Shown here piece by piece: positions 16,943 to 27,600 of a DNA stretch of 64,000 nucleotides (position 1 is the first letter of the stretch; each line of letters begins with the position of its first letter). A program made the position numbers and the translations under genes. Source of the stretch: an uncultured Bacteroidota bacterium (GTDB taxonomy: Bacteria; Bacteroidota; Bacteroidia; Bacteroidales; UBA12077); assembly GCA_913055635.1 (NCBI GenBank), contig CAJXLK010000016.1:1-64000 (forward strand), written 5' to 3'. A model generated the notes under the pieces. The model was not told the DNA's origin. It made no database searches and saw only the letters and a list, made by a program, of their open reading frames with translations.

Positions 16943-19900
16943 ATGAAAAAGATTTTTACCCTCATGGTTTTTGTGCTGATTTTCCATTCTTTGTATGCAC
17001 AGAAAAAACCTGCCGTAGCTCCCCTGAATCCCGATTTCAAAGACTACATGGAGCACAAGAAGGCCGGGAAAGACTTTCTGAAGGCCTATGATGGCCGTTA
17101 TTTTGGTGGCAGGCCAGCTCCTGCCATGGTTCAATTCAAACCCGGTGCAATGACCAAGGATCTGCCGGTATCTTATGATTTACGCACCGAAGGTGGGGTC
17201 ACTGCCGTGAAGGACCAGGGCCGGTGCGGGGCCTGCTGGGCTTTTGCTACTTTAGGTTCCATGGAGTCGCGTTGGCTTTTGCAGGGATTTGGAACGTTTG
17301 ACCTTTCCGAGGACAACCTGAACAATTGCCACAATTTTGACTGGGCGCCCTGTGAGGGCGGAAATATTTTCATCTCGGCCAGCATGTTGGCCCGGGGTAA
17401 AGGCCCTATGTCGGAGGCAGACGATCCTTATTCAGGCATAAGCGACAATACCTGTCCGCTGGGTTTAACACCGGTTGCCTATGTACCGGATGTATGGATG
17501 CCCGATACCTCTATCAACACCATCAAACAGGCCATTTTGGATTACGGGGCTGTTCACATCGGCACGTATTTCCACACGGCCTCTTACAATCCTGTGGATT
17601 ATACCTATTTTTACAATGAGACGGACCAGGATCCCAGCGAAGGAGGAGGTCATTGTGTCTTGCTGGTGGGATGGGATGATCAAAAGTCTACGGCCGCCGA
17701 CGACCCGGGTGCCTGGATTGTTAAGAACAGTTGGGGAACCAGCTGGGGCGAATCCGGCTATTATTACCTGTCTTTTCACGATTCGATTGGGGTGCAAACC
17801 ACCGGCATATTCCCCAACCGTATGGCATATGACCCGGAGGTAGCTTTTCTTGAGTACGATGAGCTGGGTTGGGTTACCTCCCTGGGCTATGGAGATGGAA
17901 CCGATCATGCCATCGTCCGGTTTGAAGCCGGAACCAATCAGCAACTCCAAAGCATAGGAACCTATGCCACAGCCACCGGTACAATACTGGATATTGAGAT
18001 CTATGATGATTTTGATGGTTCTGCCTTAACGGGGTTGAGGGAAAGTTTAACGGATATCTCCTGCGAATTTGCCGGATATTATACACTGGAACTGCCAACT
18101 CCGATTGATTTAACAGAGGGGGAGGAGATTTTTGTGCATATTGTTTATCAGACCGGAACCTATGGTTTTCCCATCCCTGTTGAGTCAAATGTAGAGGGTT
18201 ATTCGAGCAATGCCGTCATTGCTGATTCAGGCAGCTTTTGGCTAAGCAATGATGGAACGGACTGGACCGGGATGGGAGGTGATGTCAAGGGCCTGGCTTA
18301 TGATCCGTGTGTCAGGGCTTATACCGTACTCCAGGAAGGCGCCCTTCTGGCAGATTTCACAGCCGATGTCACTTCCGGCGAAGCCCCCCTGACGGTTCAG
18401 TTTAGCGACGAATCGAGCGGGAACATTACCTCGTGGGCCTGGGATTTTAACGGGGATGGGGTGAGCGATGCCACCGGGCAGAATCCCGCCTACGAGTATA
18501 CCCAGGCCGGGAGTTATACGGTCAGTTTGACCGTCAGCGATGGGACCAACACCGATACCGAGACCAAGACGGATTACATTACAGTCACCAGTGCTTTGGA
18601 GGCGGATTTCACAGCCGATGTCACCTCCGGTCAAGCCCCCCTGAGCGTTCAGTTCACCGATCAGTCCATTGGTGATATCACTTCCTGGGCCTGGGACTTC
18701 ACCGGCGATGGAACCACCGACGCCACCACCCAGAATCCATCCTATGTCTATACCATGGATGGAACCTATACGGTTGGTTTAACCGTTAGTGACGGGACCA
18801 ACAGTGATACCGAAACCAAGCCCGGGTACATCCAGGTGGGCAGCGAACAAAGATTGGGATTTGCCTGGGACGCTTATGCCGAAAGCCAGAACATGACCGC
18901 GGGGCCTGTCGTGGTCTCTACGGCTGGTTCAATCAGCAACATCGCTGAAAACAACGGTGATTTTATTGCCGGGGCCGACTGGGCCGACGGCAAATGGTAC
19001 GGGTGCCAATACAACACCAACGCCCTGGTTACCATTGATACCCTGAGCGGAAGCCTGACCACCATAGCCACCATGAGTTTGAATTCGCCTACAGGTTTGG
19101 CTTATGATGTATCCACCGATGTGATGTATGTCAGCGATTACGATGGTACCGGCAGCGTGCTCTATGAGGTGGACCGCACCAATGGCAGCCTTACCCAGGT
19201 TGGGGATATCCTCTCCAGTGGTTTGATCATTGGCATAGCCTGCGACAAAGATGGCAATCTCTATGGGGTGAACCTCTCTGCCGATCAATTCTGCAGCATT
19301 GATAAGACCAGCGGCGCAGCCACCTCAATAGGCGATTTGGGCATTCAAATCAATTATGCCCAGGACATCGCCTTTGACCGCAACGCGAATGTACTGTACG
19401 GGACGTTGTATGAAGGGTCACAGAATGCCCTCAGCCAGGCAAGTTCAATTCCGCCAGCATCGGCCTCCAAGGCAGGGGGCGGATTGTATACGATTGACGT
19501 GGCTACCGGCTCGGTTACCCTGGTGGGAAGCTTTGTCGATGAGCTTACCGGCTTTGCCATTCCCCATGACCTGTCTCCAACTCCGGGTTTAGAGGCGGAT
19601 TTTACAGCCAATGTCACCTCCGGTCAAGCCCCCCTGACGGTCCAGTTTACTGACCAGTCAACGGGCAATGTTACCTCCTGGGCCTGGGATTTCAACGGAG
19701 ATGGCATCACCGATGCCACCACCCAGAATCCGTCCCATCAGTATACCCAGGAAGGCAGCTATACGGTAAGCCTGACCGTTGGTGATGGGACCAACAGCGA
19801 TACCGAGACCAAGGCCGGCTACATCCAGGTTGGCGGCGAACAAAGATTGGGCTTTGCCTGGGATGCATACTCGGATAGCGAAACAACTACCCCTGGCCCT

Positions 19901-22363
19901 GTTAAGGTAAGTACAACCGGTGTGATTGCCAACATTGCTGAAAACACCACAGATTTTATTGCCGGAGCCGACTGGGCCGATGGCAAATGGTACGGGTGTC
20001 AGTATAGTACCAATGCCCTGGTAACCATCGATACCGTGAACGGGAACCTCACCCCCATAGCCACCATGAGCCTGAACTCACCAACCGGCCTGGCTTATGA
20101 TGTGACCAGCGATGTGATGTATGTCAGTGATTATACAAGCCAGGCCAATAATGTGTTGTATCAGGTGGATCGCACCACGGGCAGCCTGACCCAGGTTGGA
20201 CAGATCATGGGCACCGGCGGGCTGGTTATTGGTATTGCCTGTGACAAAAATGGAAACCTCTATGGAATTGACCTGGCCAATGATCAACTGTTGAGCATAA
20301 ATAATACCACTGGAGCGGGAACGGTCATTGGCAGCCTGGGAATCAACATCAACTATGCACAGGATATAGCTTATGACCGCCAAAACAATATTTTATACGG
20401 AACCCTTTATGAAGGGACCAAAGAAGCTGGTCGCAGTTTAAGCCTTCCCCCGGCAAGTGCCAAGGCAGGAGGAGGCTTGTATTTGATTGATGTCAATAGT
20501 GGGGTAGCAAGCCTGATCGGGACATTTGTTGATGAACTTACTGCTTTTGCCATTCCCCATGATTTGTCTCCAACACCAGGTATAGAGGCTGATTTCACGG
20601 CCGATGTCACTTCCGGTGCAGCCCCGCTTACGGTCCAGTTCACCGACCAGTCGACGGGCAATGTTACCTCGTGGGCCTGGGATTTTAACGGTGATGGAAT
20701 GACCGATGCCACCACCCAGAATCCGTCCCACCAGTACACCCAGGCAGGCACCTATACGGTGCGCCTGACGGTTAGCGACGGGACCAACAGCGACACCGAA
20801 ACCAAAAGCGGATACATCACCGTTACAGGCGGGTTGGAAGCCGATTTCACGGCCGATGTCACTTCCGGTGCGGCCCCGCTTACGGTTCAGTTCACCGACC
20901 AGTCAACGGGCAATATTACCTCGTGGGCATGGGATTTCAACGGCGATGGTCTGACCGATGCCACCACCCAGAATCCGTCTCACCAGTACACCCAGGCAGG
21001 CACCTATACGGTAAGCCTGACGGTTAGCGATGGGACCAACAGCGATACCGAAACCAAAAGCGGATACATCACCGTTACAGGCGGGTTGGAAGCCGATTTC
21101 ACGGCCGATGTCACTTCCGGTGAAGCCCCGCTGACCGTGCAGTTCACCGACCAGTCGACGGGCAATGTTACCTCGTGGGCCTGGGATTTCAACGGCGATG
21201 GGTTGACCGATGCCGCCACTCAAAATCCCTCCCATCAGTATACCCAGGCAGGCACCTACACGGTAAGCCTTATGGTGAGTGACGGGACCAACAGCGATAC
21301 CGAGACCAAAAGCGGTTACATTACCGTTACCGCCGGGTTGGAAGCCGATTTCTCAGCCGATGTCACTGCCGGTGAAGCCCCACTGACCGTGCAGTTCACC
21401 GACCAGTCGACGGGCAATGTTACCTCGTGGGCCTGGGATTTCAACGGCGATGGAACTACCGATGCCACAACTCAGAATCCACAGCATCAATACAGTCAGG
21501 CCGATACCTTCACCGTTAGCCTGACCGTGAGCGACGGGGTCAACAGCGATACCCAAACCCGGCCAGATTACATTGTGGTGGTAAAACCCCTGGCGGCTGA
21601 ATTTACATCTGATATCACCTTCGGATATGCTCCCTTGACCGTCCAGTTTACGGATCAATCAACAGGTGCTGTGGTTAACTGGTTCTGGGATCTCAATGGC
21701 GATGGTTCGACCGATAAGATGAGTCAAAACCCGAGTTATGTCTACCAGGAACCAGGCACCTATGATGTTTCTTTAAGCGTCTCGGATGGCACCAACAGCT
21801 TGAGTACCACCAAAGAGGATTATATTGAGGTCTATCCCACGGTTGAAGCCGATTTTTCAGCAGATGTGACCAGTGGTACCGCGCCCCTTACGGTAAACTT
21901 TACTGATCAGTCCACAGGCAATATTATCTCCTGGAAATGGGACTTTGATGATGATGGCACCGATGATGCCACCGAGCAGAATCCCAGTTATACCTACCAG
22001 GAAGCAGGGACCTATAGCGTGTCCTTATCCGTATCCGATGGGGTTCAATCCGGTTCCAAAAGCCGGAGTGATTACATAACTGTTGATGCCGATACCGATG
22101 TGGGAGCCTTGCTGCAGGGAAAAAAGGCCGTTGTTTATCCCAATCCTGCCAACCAAACCACGGTGGTTCATCTGTCAGAGGGCATCAAGGTTATACGCAT
22201 CGAGCTGACCAATATGGAAGGGAAAAAGTTGAGGGAGTGGTCTGGCAATGAGCTGGATCAAAGACCATTAAGAATTGAGGTGGCCGATTTCTCCCCCGGC
22301 GTCTATTTGGTCAAAGTTTATCTTCACGAAAGAACGATGCCTTTGAAGTTGATCATTGAGTAA
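16943..22363 (+). CDS. Secreted papain-like (C1A) protease with nine PKD domains and T9SS sorting domain
   Basis: 1806-residue exported cysteine protease. Order: signal peptide (1-20), a short propeptide-like segment, a papain domain with Gln92, catalytic Cys98 (QGRCGACWAF), His237 (GGGHCVLLVGW) and Asn262 (VKNSWGTSWGESG), and a beta-rich domain (300-460). Then come PKD domains 1-2, a 240-residue repeat-blade module (EQRLGFAWDAY ... ELTGFAIPHDLSPTPG), PKD 3, a second copy of that module, PKD domains 4-9, and a T9SS type-A sorting domain (VVYPNPANQT ... LKLIIE). PKD units carry the WxWDFxGDG motif. The product is expected at the cell surface or outside. The start at 16943 is chosen because it begins the signal peptide MKKIFTLMVFVLIF. 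Confidence 0.92.
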   Translation: MKKIFTLMVFVLIFHSLYAQKKPAVAPLNPDFKDYMEHKKAGKDFLKAYDGRYFGGRPAPAMVQFKPGAMTKDLPVSYDLRTEGGVTAVKDQGRCGACWAFATLGSMESRWLLQGFGTFDLSEDNLNNCHNFDWAPCEGGNIFISASMLARGKGPMSEADDPYSGISDNTCPLGLTPVAYVPDVWMPDTSINTIKQAILDYGAVHIGTYFHTASYNPVDYTYFYNETDQDPSEGGGHCVLLVGWDDQKSTAADDPGAWIVKNSWGTSWGESGYYYLSFHDSIGVQTTGIFPNRMAYDPEVAFLEYDELGWVTSLGYGDGTDHAIVRFEAGTNQQLQSIGTYATATGTILDIEIYDDFDGSALTGLRESLTDISCEFAGYYTLELPTPIDLTEGEEIFVHIVYQTGTYGFPIPVESNVEGYSSNAVIADSGSFWLSNDGTDWTGMGGDVKGLAYDPCVRAYTVLQEGALLADFTADVTSGEAPLTVQFSDESSGNITSWAWDFNGDGVSDATGQNPAYEYTQAGSYTVSLTVSDGTNTDTETKTDYITVTSALEADFTADVTSGQAPLSVQFTDQSIGDITSWAWDFTGDGTTDATTQNPSYVYTMDGTYTVGLTVSDGTNSDTETKPGYIQVGSEQRLGFAWDAYAESQNMTAGPVVVSTAGSISNIAENNGDFIAGADWADGKWYGCQYNTNALVTIDTLSGSLTTIATMSLNSPTGLAYDVSTDVMYVSDYDGTGSVLYEVDRTNGSLTQVGDILSSGLIIGIACDKDGNLYGVNLSADQFCSIDKTSGAATSIGDLGIQINYAQDIAFDRNANVLYGTLYEGSQNALSQASSIPPASASKAGGGLYTIDVATGSVTLVGSFVDELTGFAIPHDLSPTPGLEADFTANVTSGQAPLTVQFTDQSTGNVTSWAWDFNGDGITDATTQNPSHQYTQEGSYTVSLTVGDGTNSDTETKAGYIQVGGEQRLGFAWDAYSDSETTTPGPVKVSTTGVIANIAENTTDFIAGADWADGKWYGCQYSTNALVTIDTVNGNLTPIATMSLNSPTGLAYDVTSDVMYVSDYTSQANNVLYQVDRTTGSLTQVGQIMGTGGLVIGIACDKNGNLYGIDLANDQLLSINNTTGAGTVIGSLGININYAQDIAYDRQNNILYGTLYEGTKEAGRSLSLPPASAKAGGGLYLIDVNSGVASLIGTFVDELTAFAIPHDLSPTPGIEADFTADVTSGAAPLTVQFTDQSTGNVTSWAWDFNGDGMTDATTQNPSHQYTQAGTYTVRLTVSDGTNSDTETKSGYITVTGGLEADFTADVTSGAAPLTVQFTDQSTGNITSWAWDFNGDGLTDATTQNPSHQYTQAGTYTVSLTVSDGTNSDTETKSGYITVTGGLEADFTADVTSGEAPLTVQFTDQSTGNVTSWAWDFNGDGLTDAATQNPSHQYTQAGTYTVSLMVSDGTNSDTETKSGYITVTAGLEADFSADVTAGEAPLTVQFTDQSTGNVTSWAWDFNGDGTTDATTQNPQHQYSQADTFTVSLTVSDGVNSDTQTRPDYIVVVKPLAAEFTSDITFGYAPLTVQFTDQSTGAVVNWFWDLNGDGSTDKMSQNPSYVYQEPGTYDVSLSVSDGTNSLSTTKEDYIEVYPTVEADFSADVTSGTAPLTVNFTDQSTGNIISWKWDFDDDGTDDATEQNPSYTYQEAGTYSVSLSVSDGVQSGSKSRSDYITVDADTDVGALLQGKKAVVYPNPANQTTVVHLSEGIKVIRIELTNMEGKKLREWSGNELDQRPLRIEVADFSPGVYLVKVYLHERTMPLKLIIE
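18343..22079 (+). repeat. Internal PKD and propeller-module DNA repeats
   Basis: Nine PKD-coding units of about 240-250 bp. Units starting near 20581, 20836 and 21085 are almost identical at DNA level over their whole length. Two 740-bp modules (18838-19578 and 19834-20570) are duplicated with clear divergence. The pattern suggests growth by unequal recombination, most recently among units 4-7. Confidence 0.85.
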
Positions 22364-22370
22364 AATGATG

Positions 22371-22417
22371 TGTTCCGGTTCGCTTTGCCCCAAGGCTGGC
22401 AGCCGGAACATTTTTTT
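22371..22417 (+). terminator. Terminator after the PKD protease
   Basis: TGTTCCGG (22371-22378) pairs with CCGGAACA (22403-22410), followed by seven T. It begins 8 nt after the stop codon. Confidence 0.8.
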
Positions 22418-22532
22418 CGCTCCCGGCCGGGATGGCCTTTAGACTGCATTATTCACAAACGAACGCAATGAAGTTTGTGCAAGCATTATTCTTGAATCAT
22501 TCGGGTTAGCTCACCTTGGGGGCAAATCTTCA

Positions 22533-23531
22533 TTATGGCTGAGTTCCTTCCAGTTGTTGAATAAAATGGTTCAATTCGGGCTGCAGGTTGATGTGGGGGT
22601 ATTTTTGCATCAGGTGCCGGGTTTTTTCTATCTGTTTTTTCAGGAAATTCTGATGCTCCAGAGATCTTGGTTTCAAAGGGCTATGGTTGCTTGCCTTGAC
22701 GATTTCTTCCATCTTATCCATCGTTTTTCGGGTGGGTTTTTTGATGTATGTATTGGAAAATTGTTCCCAAAGGTAATGAATGGCAGTTTTTCCCGGGTGA
22801 ATCATGTCCTCATCATAGAACCGGTAATCCCGCAGTTCATCCATCATGATCTCATAGGAAGGAAAATAATCCAGCTCGGGGAATGATTCGAGCAATTGCT
22901 GAACAGCCAGGATCAGGGTGGCTTTGCTTTGTTGGTTGGATACCGCTCCGTCTTTCCAATGCCTGACCGGGCTGATGGTGAAAACGATTTGCATATCGGG
23001 ATGTATCGCCCGAAGTTCTTTTATTACTGGCTGCCAGTTTTGGGTGATGTCATCCACCTTAAGCTGGTAGTGATCAAATTCGCTGGAAGGGATCTTATGG
23101 CAGTTGGAGACAATGGTGTGGTCTTTTTTAAGTTCGTATACCCGGGAAGTGCCGAAGGTGATAATAAGCATGCTGGTATTGGCGAGCCACTGTGAAGCCT
23201 GACGAATGCCCTGATTGATTCTTTGGAGCACCTGGGTTTGGTCATCCCCCGAAAAACGTGTACCGTGATAGAAACTTAGCCAGGTTTGGTTGTATTGATG
23301 GAGGTCCTTTGCATCGAAGGTTTTTTTATGCATGAGCATATCCAGCTCATTTTTGACCGATATGGGATTGTACATGACCCCAAAAGGATTGATCATAGTG
23401 GGGAATTTGTAATATTGCAGCATTTCCCCGATATTACCTGTAAAACAGGACCCAATAAGCATGGATTGTTTTTTGTAGGTCAGTTCGAAAGGGGATGGTT
23501 TAATGGGAACGGGTGTTCTGAAGGTGCTCAT
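22533..23531 (-). CDS. GSCFA domain protein
   Basis: 332-residue protein named for its N-terminal motif, here LIGSCFTGNIGEML near residue 25. Related proteins resemble SGNH-type hydrolases; the enzyme activity and substrate are unknown. Other blocks are NPFGVMYNP and IITFGTSRVYE, and a late DMIHPG that would supply the Asp/His pair of an SGNH site. I start at ATG 23531, because the frame upstream of it adds 50 Lys-rich residues that overlap the preceding gene. Its start overlaps the hydrolase gene by 32 nt, so the two are translationally coupled. Confidence 0.8.
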   Translation of the reverse strand: MSTFRTPVPIKPSPFELTYKKQSMLIGSCFTGNIGEMLQYYKFPTMINPFGVMYNPISVKNELDMLMHKKTFDAKDLHQYNQTWLSFYHGTRFSGDDQTQVLQRINQGIRQASQWLANTSMLIITFGTSRVYELKKDHTIVSNCHKIPSSEFDHYQLKVDDITQNWQPVIKELRAIHPDMQIVFTISPVRHWKDGAVSNQQSKATLILAVQQLLESFPELDYFPSYEIMMDELRDYRFYDEDMIHPGKTAIHYLWEQFSNTYIKKPTRKTMDKMEEIVKASNHSPLKPRSLEHQNFLKKQIEKTRHLMQKYPHINLQPELNHFIQQLEGTQP

Positions 23532-24381
23532 GGGTTTGGGAATTTTTGGTTTTTTCTTTGAGCCATTGGAGGATGGTTTGAAAAACCCGGTCCTTTTGTT
23601 TTTCCTGGTGCAATTCATGATAAAGTTCCGGCCAGCGAATGAACCGGACGTCTTTATGGTGTTTTTGGGCTTTTTGCACAAACTGTTCGCTGGCTTTCAG
23701 GGAAGTGATTTTATCGCCGGTGCCGTGCATCAGCAGCAAGGGTTTATTGAGTTTATGGGCATTGTGAAGGGCATATAATCCGGCTTTTCGGGCTCCAAAA
23801 AACAGGTGGGGGGTAATTTGTCGGTGGGTGAGGGGGTCGTGTTCATAGCGTTTGATGACCTCGGGATCATGGGAGAGGTAATTGATGTTGAGTTTTGAAT
23901 TCCTTACGGCACGCGGGGCAATGATTTTCAGGCCTCTGGAGAGAAGCAGGGCAAAGGCTTTGGGTTCGGTCGAGAGCCTGAGCCAGGGGGAAGTGGCAAT
24001 GATCCCCTCGTATCCATCTCTGCGGGTGAGGCCATAGTTGATGACAATGCCTCCGCCCAGGCTTTGCCCGTAAATGAATGTAGGGGTGTTGGCAGGGGCC
24101 GGATGCTCCTCCATCAGCTGGTCCAGGTCAAGCAGCAGTCGCTTGAAACCAGGGGTATGGCCGCGAATACCCTGGGATTGTCCATGCCCCCTGAGATCCA
24201 CCGTCAAAACGCTGATGTTCTCAGCGGCAAACCGCTCAGCCCAAGGCTTATATCTGCCTGAATGCTCGCTGAATCCATGAATCAAAATGATCCGGGCATC
24301 CGCCCTGTTGACGGCATCCCACTTTCTGACAAAAAGCCTGATGCCATCTGTTGTCTCCATAAAATAGTGCCGTTGTTTCAT
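23500..24381 (-). CDS. Alpha/beta hydrolase, monoacylglycerol lipase-like
   Basis: 293-residue serine hydrolase of the Hydrolase_4 (monoglyceride lipase) type. The oxyanion region is ILIHGFSEHSGRY, the nucleophile elbow YGQSLGGG, and the other triad members are Asp in HGTGDKITS and His in LYHELHQE. VDLRGHGQS is the usual strand-4 motif. No signal peptide, so it is probably cytoplasmic. The start at 24381 is chosen because a longer frame to 24615 would run antisense through tRNA-Arg. CAAAATTA at 24399-24406 reads as a -7 box (TAATTTTG) on this strand. Confidence 0.85.
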   Translation of the reverse strand: MKQRHYFMETTDGIRLFVRKWDAVNRADARIILIHGFSEHSGRYKPWAERFAAENISVLTVDLRGHGQSQGIRGHTPGFKRLLLDLDQLMEEHPAPANTPTFIYGQSLGGGIVINYGLTRRDGYEGIIATSPWLRLSTEPKAFALLLSRGLKIIAPRAVRNSKLNINYLSHDPEVIKRYEHDPLTHRQITPHLFFGARKAGLYALHNAHKLNKPLLLMHGTGDKITSLKASEQFVQKAQKHHKDVRFIRWPELYHELHQEKQKDRVFQTILQWLKEKTKNSQTHEHLQNTRSH

Positions 24382-24477
24382 GAAAGACCCATTTTTTTCA
24401 AAATTACAACAAATACTCTTTGAATAGGAAAACCCATGAATAATTTGTTGGTTTTTTACCAGCGGGTAATTTTTATT

Positions 24478-24485
24478 TAAATTTG
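24478..24485 (+). promoter_or_regulatory. -7 box of tRNA-Arg
   Basis: TAAATTTG matches TAnnTTTG exactly and lies 9 nt before the mature 5' end of the tRNA. T-rich sequence occurs at the -33 position. Confidence 0.65.
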
Positions 24486-24494
24486 CCCATCTCC

Positions 24495-24568
24495 GGCCCG
24501 GTAGTTCAATTGGATAGAACACCAGACTTCGGATCTGGCTGTTGGGGGTTCGAGTCCTCCCCGGGTCG
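24495..24568 (+). tRNA. tRNA-Arg (anticodon TCG)
   Basis: Cloverleaf: acceptor GGCCCGG/CCGGGTC, D stem GTTC/GAAC, anticodon stem CCAGA/TCTGG with loop CTTCGGA giving anticodon TCG, T stem GGGGG/CCTCC with loop TTCGAGT, discriminator G. CCA is not encoded. Confidence 0.95.
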
Positions 24569-24698
24569 CAATTTTTATCCTGACGATGAAATGCTTGTCG
24601 GCGGGATGGGTTCATCCGCCAAATATTTCACACATATGCGTTGGAGTCAGCAACAGGCGGCTCCCAAAATTAGCAAATAGACCAATTAGCAGATAAGC

Positions 24699-27600
24699 CT
24701 AAAGGTATTGATCCATCAGGTTAAGCATGTGATCAATCTCGATGGGTTTGGAGAGATAATCGTTGGCACCGGCCTCGAGGCACTTTTGTTCGTCTTTCCC
24801 CATAGCATAGGCGGTTTGAGCGATTATGGGAATGTCAGGATCTTGTTGACGTATGGTTCGGGTTACTTCCAGCCCGCTCATATCGGGCAGGCGGATGTCC
24901 ATCAAAATCAGATCAGGCCAGGCATTGGCGGCCAATTTGCGTAAAGCGTCCTTTCCTGTCTCAGATACCATCATCCGGGCTCCTGTGGGCTCAATCCCTT
25001 CCATAAAGTAAGTTTGACTTGCGGTATCGTCTTCTACCAGGAGAATGGTTTTTTCAGACCAATTAAAGTGCCTTTCTTTTTTTTCTGGTTTGACCTCAGG
25101 AAGTTGGTCTTGTTTAACTTCCGCCGGCAGGGTAAAATAAAAACAGGTGCCTTCCCCGGGGGTGGATTCCATCCAAATTTTTCCGCCCATCAGCTCAATC
25201 AGATTTTGTGAAATGGTAAGCCCCAATCCGGTGCCTTCAAACTGGCGGCTGGTGGATTCATCCACCTGGCGGAACCTTTCGAAGATTTGCTGTTTTTTTT
25301 CCGTGGGAATCCCAATCCCCGAATCTTCAACGAAAAAGGTGAGGGTATGGTCTTCGTTAAGATGGTACCCGAATGAGATTGATCCTTGTTTGGTGAATTT
25401 GACCGCATTGCTCAAGAGATTATCCATGACCTGACGAAACCGGCTGCTGTCGGTATTGATCCGATAAGATTTTTGAGGTACTTCCTTTTTTAGGGAAAGA
25501 TGGATGTGGGATTTTCTTAATTCCTTTAATTCTTTCTCCTGTTCCTGAAATAGGTTATCCATCAGGCTGTTCAGATCGAACACCTCGGGATTGATGTCGA
25601 GCTGGTTGGCTTCAATTTTTGAGATATCGACAATATCGTTGATGATGTGCAATAAATGGCGGGTACGTCCATGGATAATATCCAGAAATTCACTTTGCTT
25701 TTGGGCATTCAGCTTTTTTTGTTTGAGCAATTGAGCGAAGCCCATAATACCGTTCATGGGGGTGCGAATCTCATGGCTCATGTTGGCCAGGAAAGCTGAT
25801 TTGAGCCGGTCGCTTTCTTCGGCCTTTTCTTTGGCAGTTTCCAGCTCCTGTTTTTGCTTCTCGAGTCGCTCATTGATTTCTCTCAACTCTTCATTGGAGG
25901 CCCTGAGCTCTTCTTCTGTTGCCCTGAGCTCTTCATTTTTTCTTTTTAACTCTTTTTCATCTTCCTTGCGGTCGGTGATGTCCTGGATGATGCCAAAGAC
26001 CACATTGCGCTGGTGATGATATTCAGCAATGGAATGGATGTCCCTGATTTGACCGTCATTGGCCCTCTTTATCTTGAATTCCATGTCGTAGGAAGTCCCC
26101 TTGTTAATCAAATCCTCTATGGCCTGATCCAGTTTGGAACGTTCATCCTCCATCGGTATCTTCTGGACTTCATCCATGGTCAGGTCTTCTTTTTCTATAC
26201 CGTAAATTCTCCGGGCGCCTTGAGAAGAATAGACTTTGCGCGAATTCAGGTCAAATTCCCAGGTCCCGATCCGGGCAATTTCTTCGCCTTTCTGTAACTT
26301 CCGTCGGTTCTGGGTCTCTTCGGTGATATCATGGATGGTCGAATAAAGCATCTCTTTGCCTTCAATGGTGATGACCCCGGTATAAACCTCTACATCCCTA
26401 AATTCGCCATTGGCCAGGCGATGGGTGAAGATGAAATAGTTCTTTTTTTGCCTTCGCGCCTGGTTCATTTCCTCAGTTAATGGGGCGGGCTGCAGCGTAT
26501 TGATTTGGCTGATGTTCATCGAACACAACTGGGCCCTTGAGTAGCCATAGAATTTCACCGCTTTGTGGTTGACATCATAGATGTTGCCTGTTTTGGGTTC
26601 GAGTAGCATTAAGACTGAACTGTTCTGGTAAAACAGGGCCTTAAAGTGTTGCTCGCGTTCTTTTAATTTTTCTTCCGCCTTTTTTCTTTGGGTGATATCC
26701 AGAAAGGAGGCCACGCTTTTTTGGGTGCCCGGAATCATATCGACGGTGATGTAAATGTAGTGCTGCCGGGAGGAAGTGTCGATCAGACGGAATTCATAGT
26801 TATTAGGGGCTTTACCGGGGCTTTCCCTGCGCCGCTGATGATAGGCTTTCATCCATTCACGGTCTTCGGGATGGACAAACTCCGCCCATTTCAGCCGGTT
26901 CTCAATTTTCTCCTGGGGCGCCCCGTAAAGCCGGGCAAATTGATTATTGGCCAGAGAGATGGTCATGTCCTTTTCGATGATGATCGTAGCGGTACCGGTA
27001 TTTTCAAAGACCGCCCGGTATTTCTGTTCGCTGGCTTTCAGTGCATCGTTGGTCCTTTTGCGTTCGGTAATATCCACCAGGGCCCCCACAATGGAAACCA
27101 CCTGGCCACCCTTGACGACAGGTGCCTCATGCACTTCTACCCATAGCTTGCGGCCTTTCTTAGTGATTAGCTCCAATTCATAGGGCGGCTGGGTCTTACC
27201 GGTGCGAATGGCTTCGTTGGTCTTTTTGATGCCTTCCTGGTTCACCGGATGGTCTGAGAGAAATTCGGTCCACTTGATCCTGGCTTCCTCCGGTGAGCAA
27301 TCAAAAAAATCATAGCTCCGCGCACTTAAATAGGTGAGCCAGTGATCGGGGGTATGGGAATAGAACAGGTTGGTGCTGTGTTCAACAATGTTGCGCAGCT
27401 TTTCCTCCTTTTCTTTTAAGGCCCGGGTCTTTTCTTCGATGGTCTCCTTTAGCAGTTTTTTTTCATCGCCAATCAGCTTTTTTTGATCAATGTTTTCCAA
27501 CAACATCCCCACTAAACGCGAAGAATCCCGAATACAGGCCTGATCCTCTTCGGTGGCAATCCCTTCTATATCCAGGTATCCAAAGTTTTTTTCCGATGTA

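Noticed and set aside
17475-21658. Long antisense and alternate frames inside the PKD protease gene
   Set aside because: They repeat with the PKD units and are shadows of the sense gene.
24382-24615. Longer N-terminus for the alpha/beta hydrolase
   Set aside because: It would run antisense through the whole tRNA-Arg gene and has no family match.
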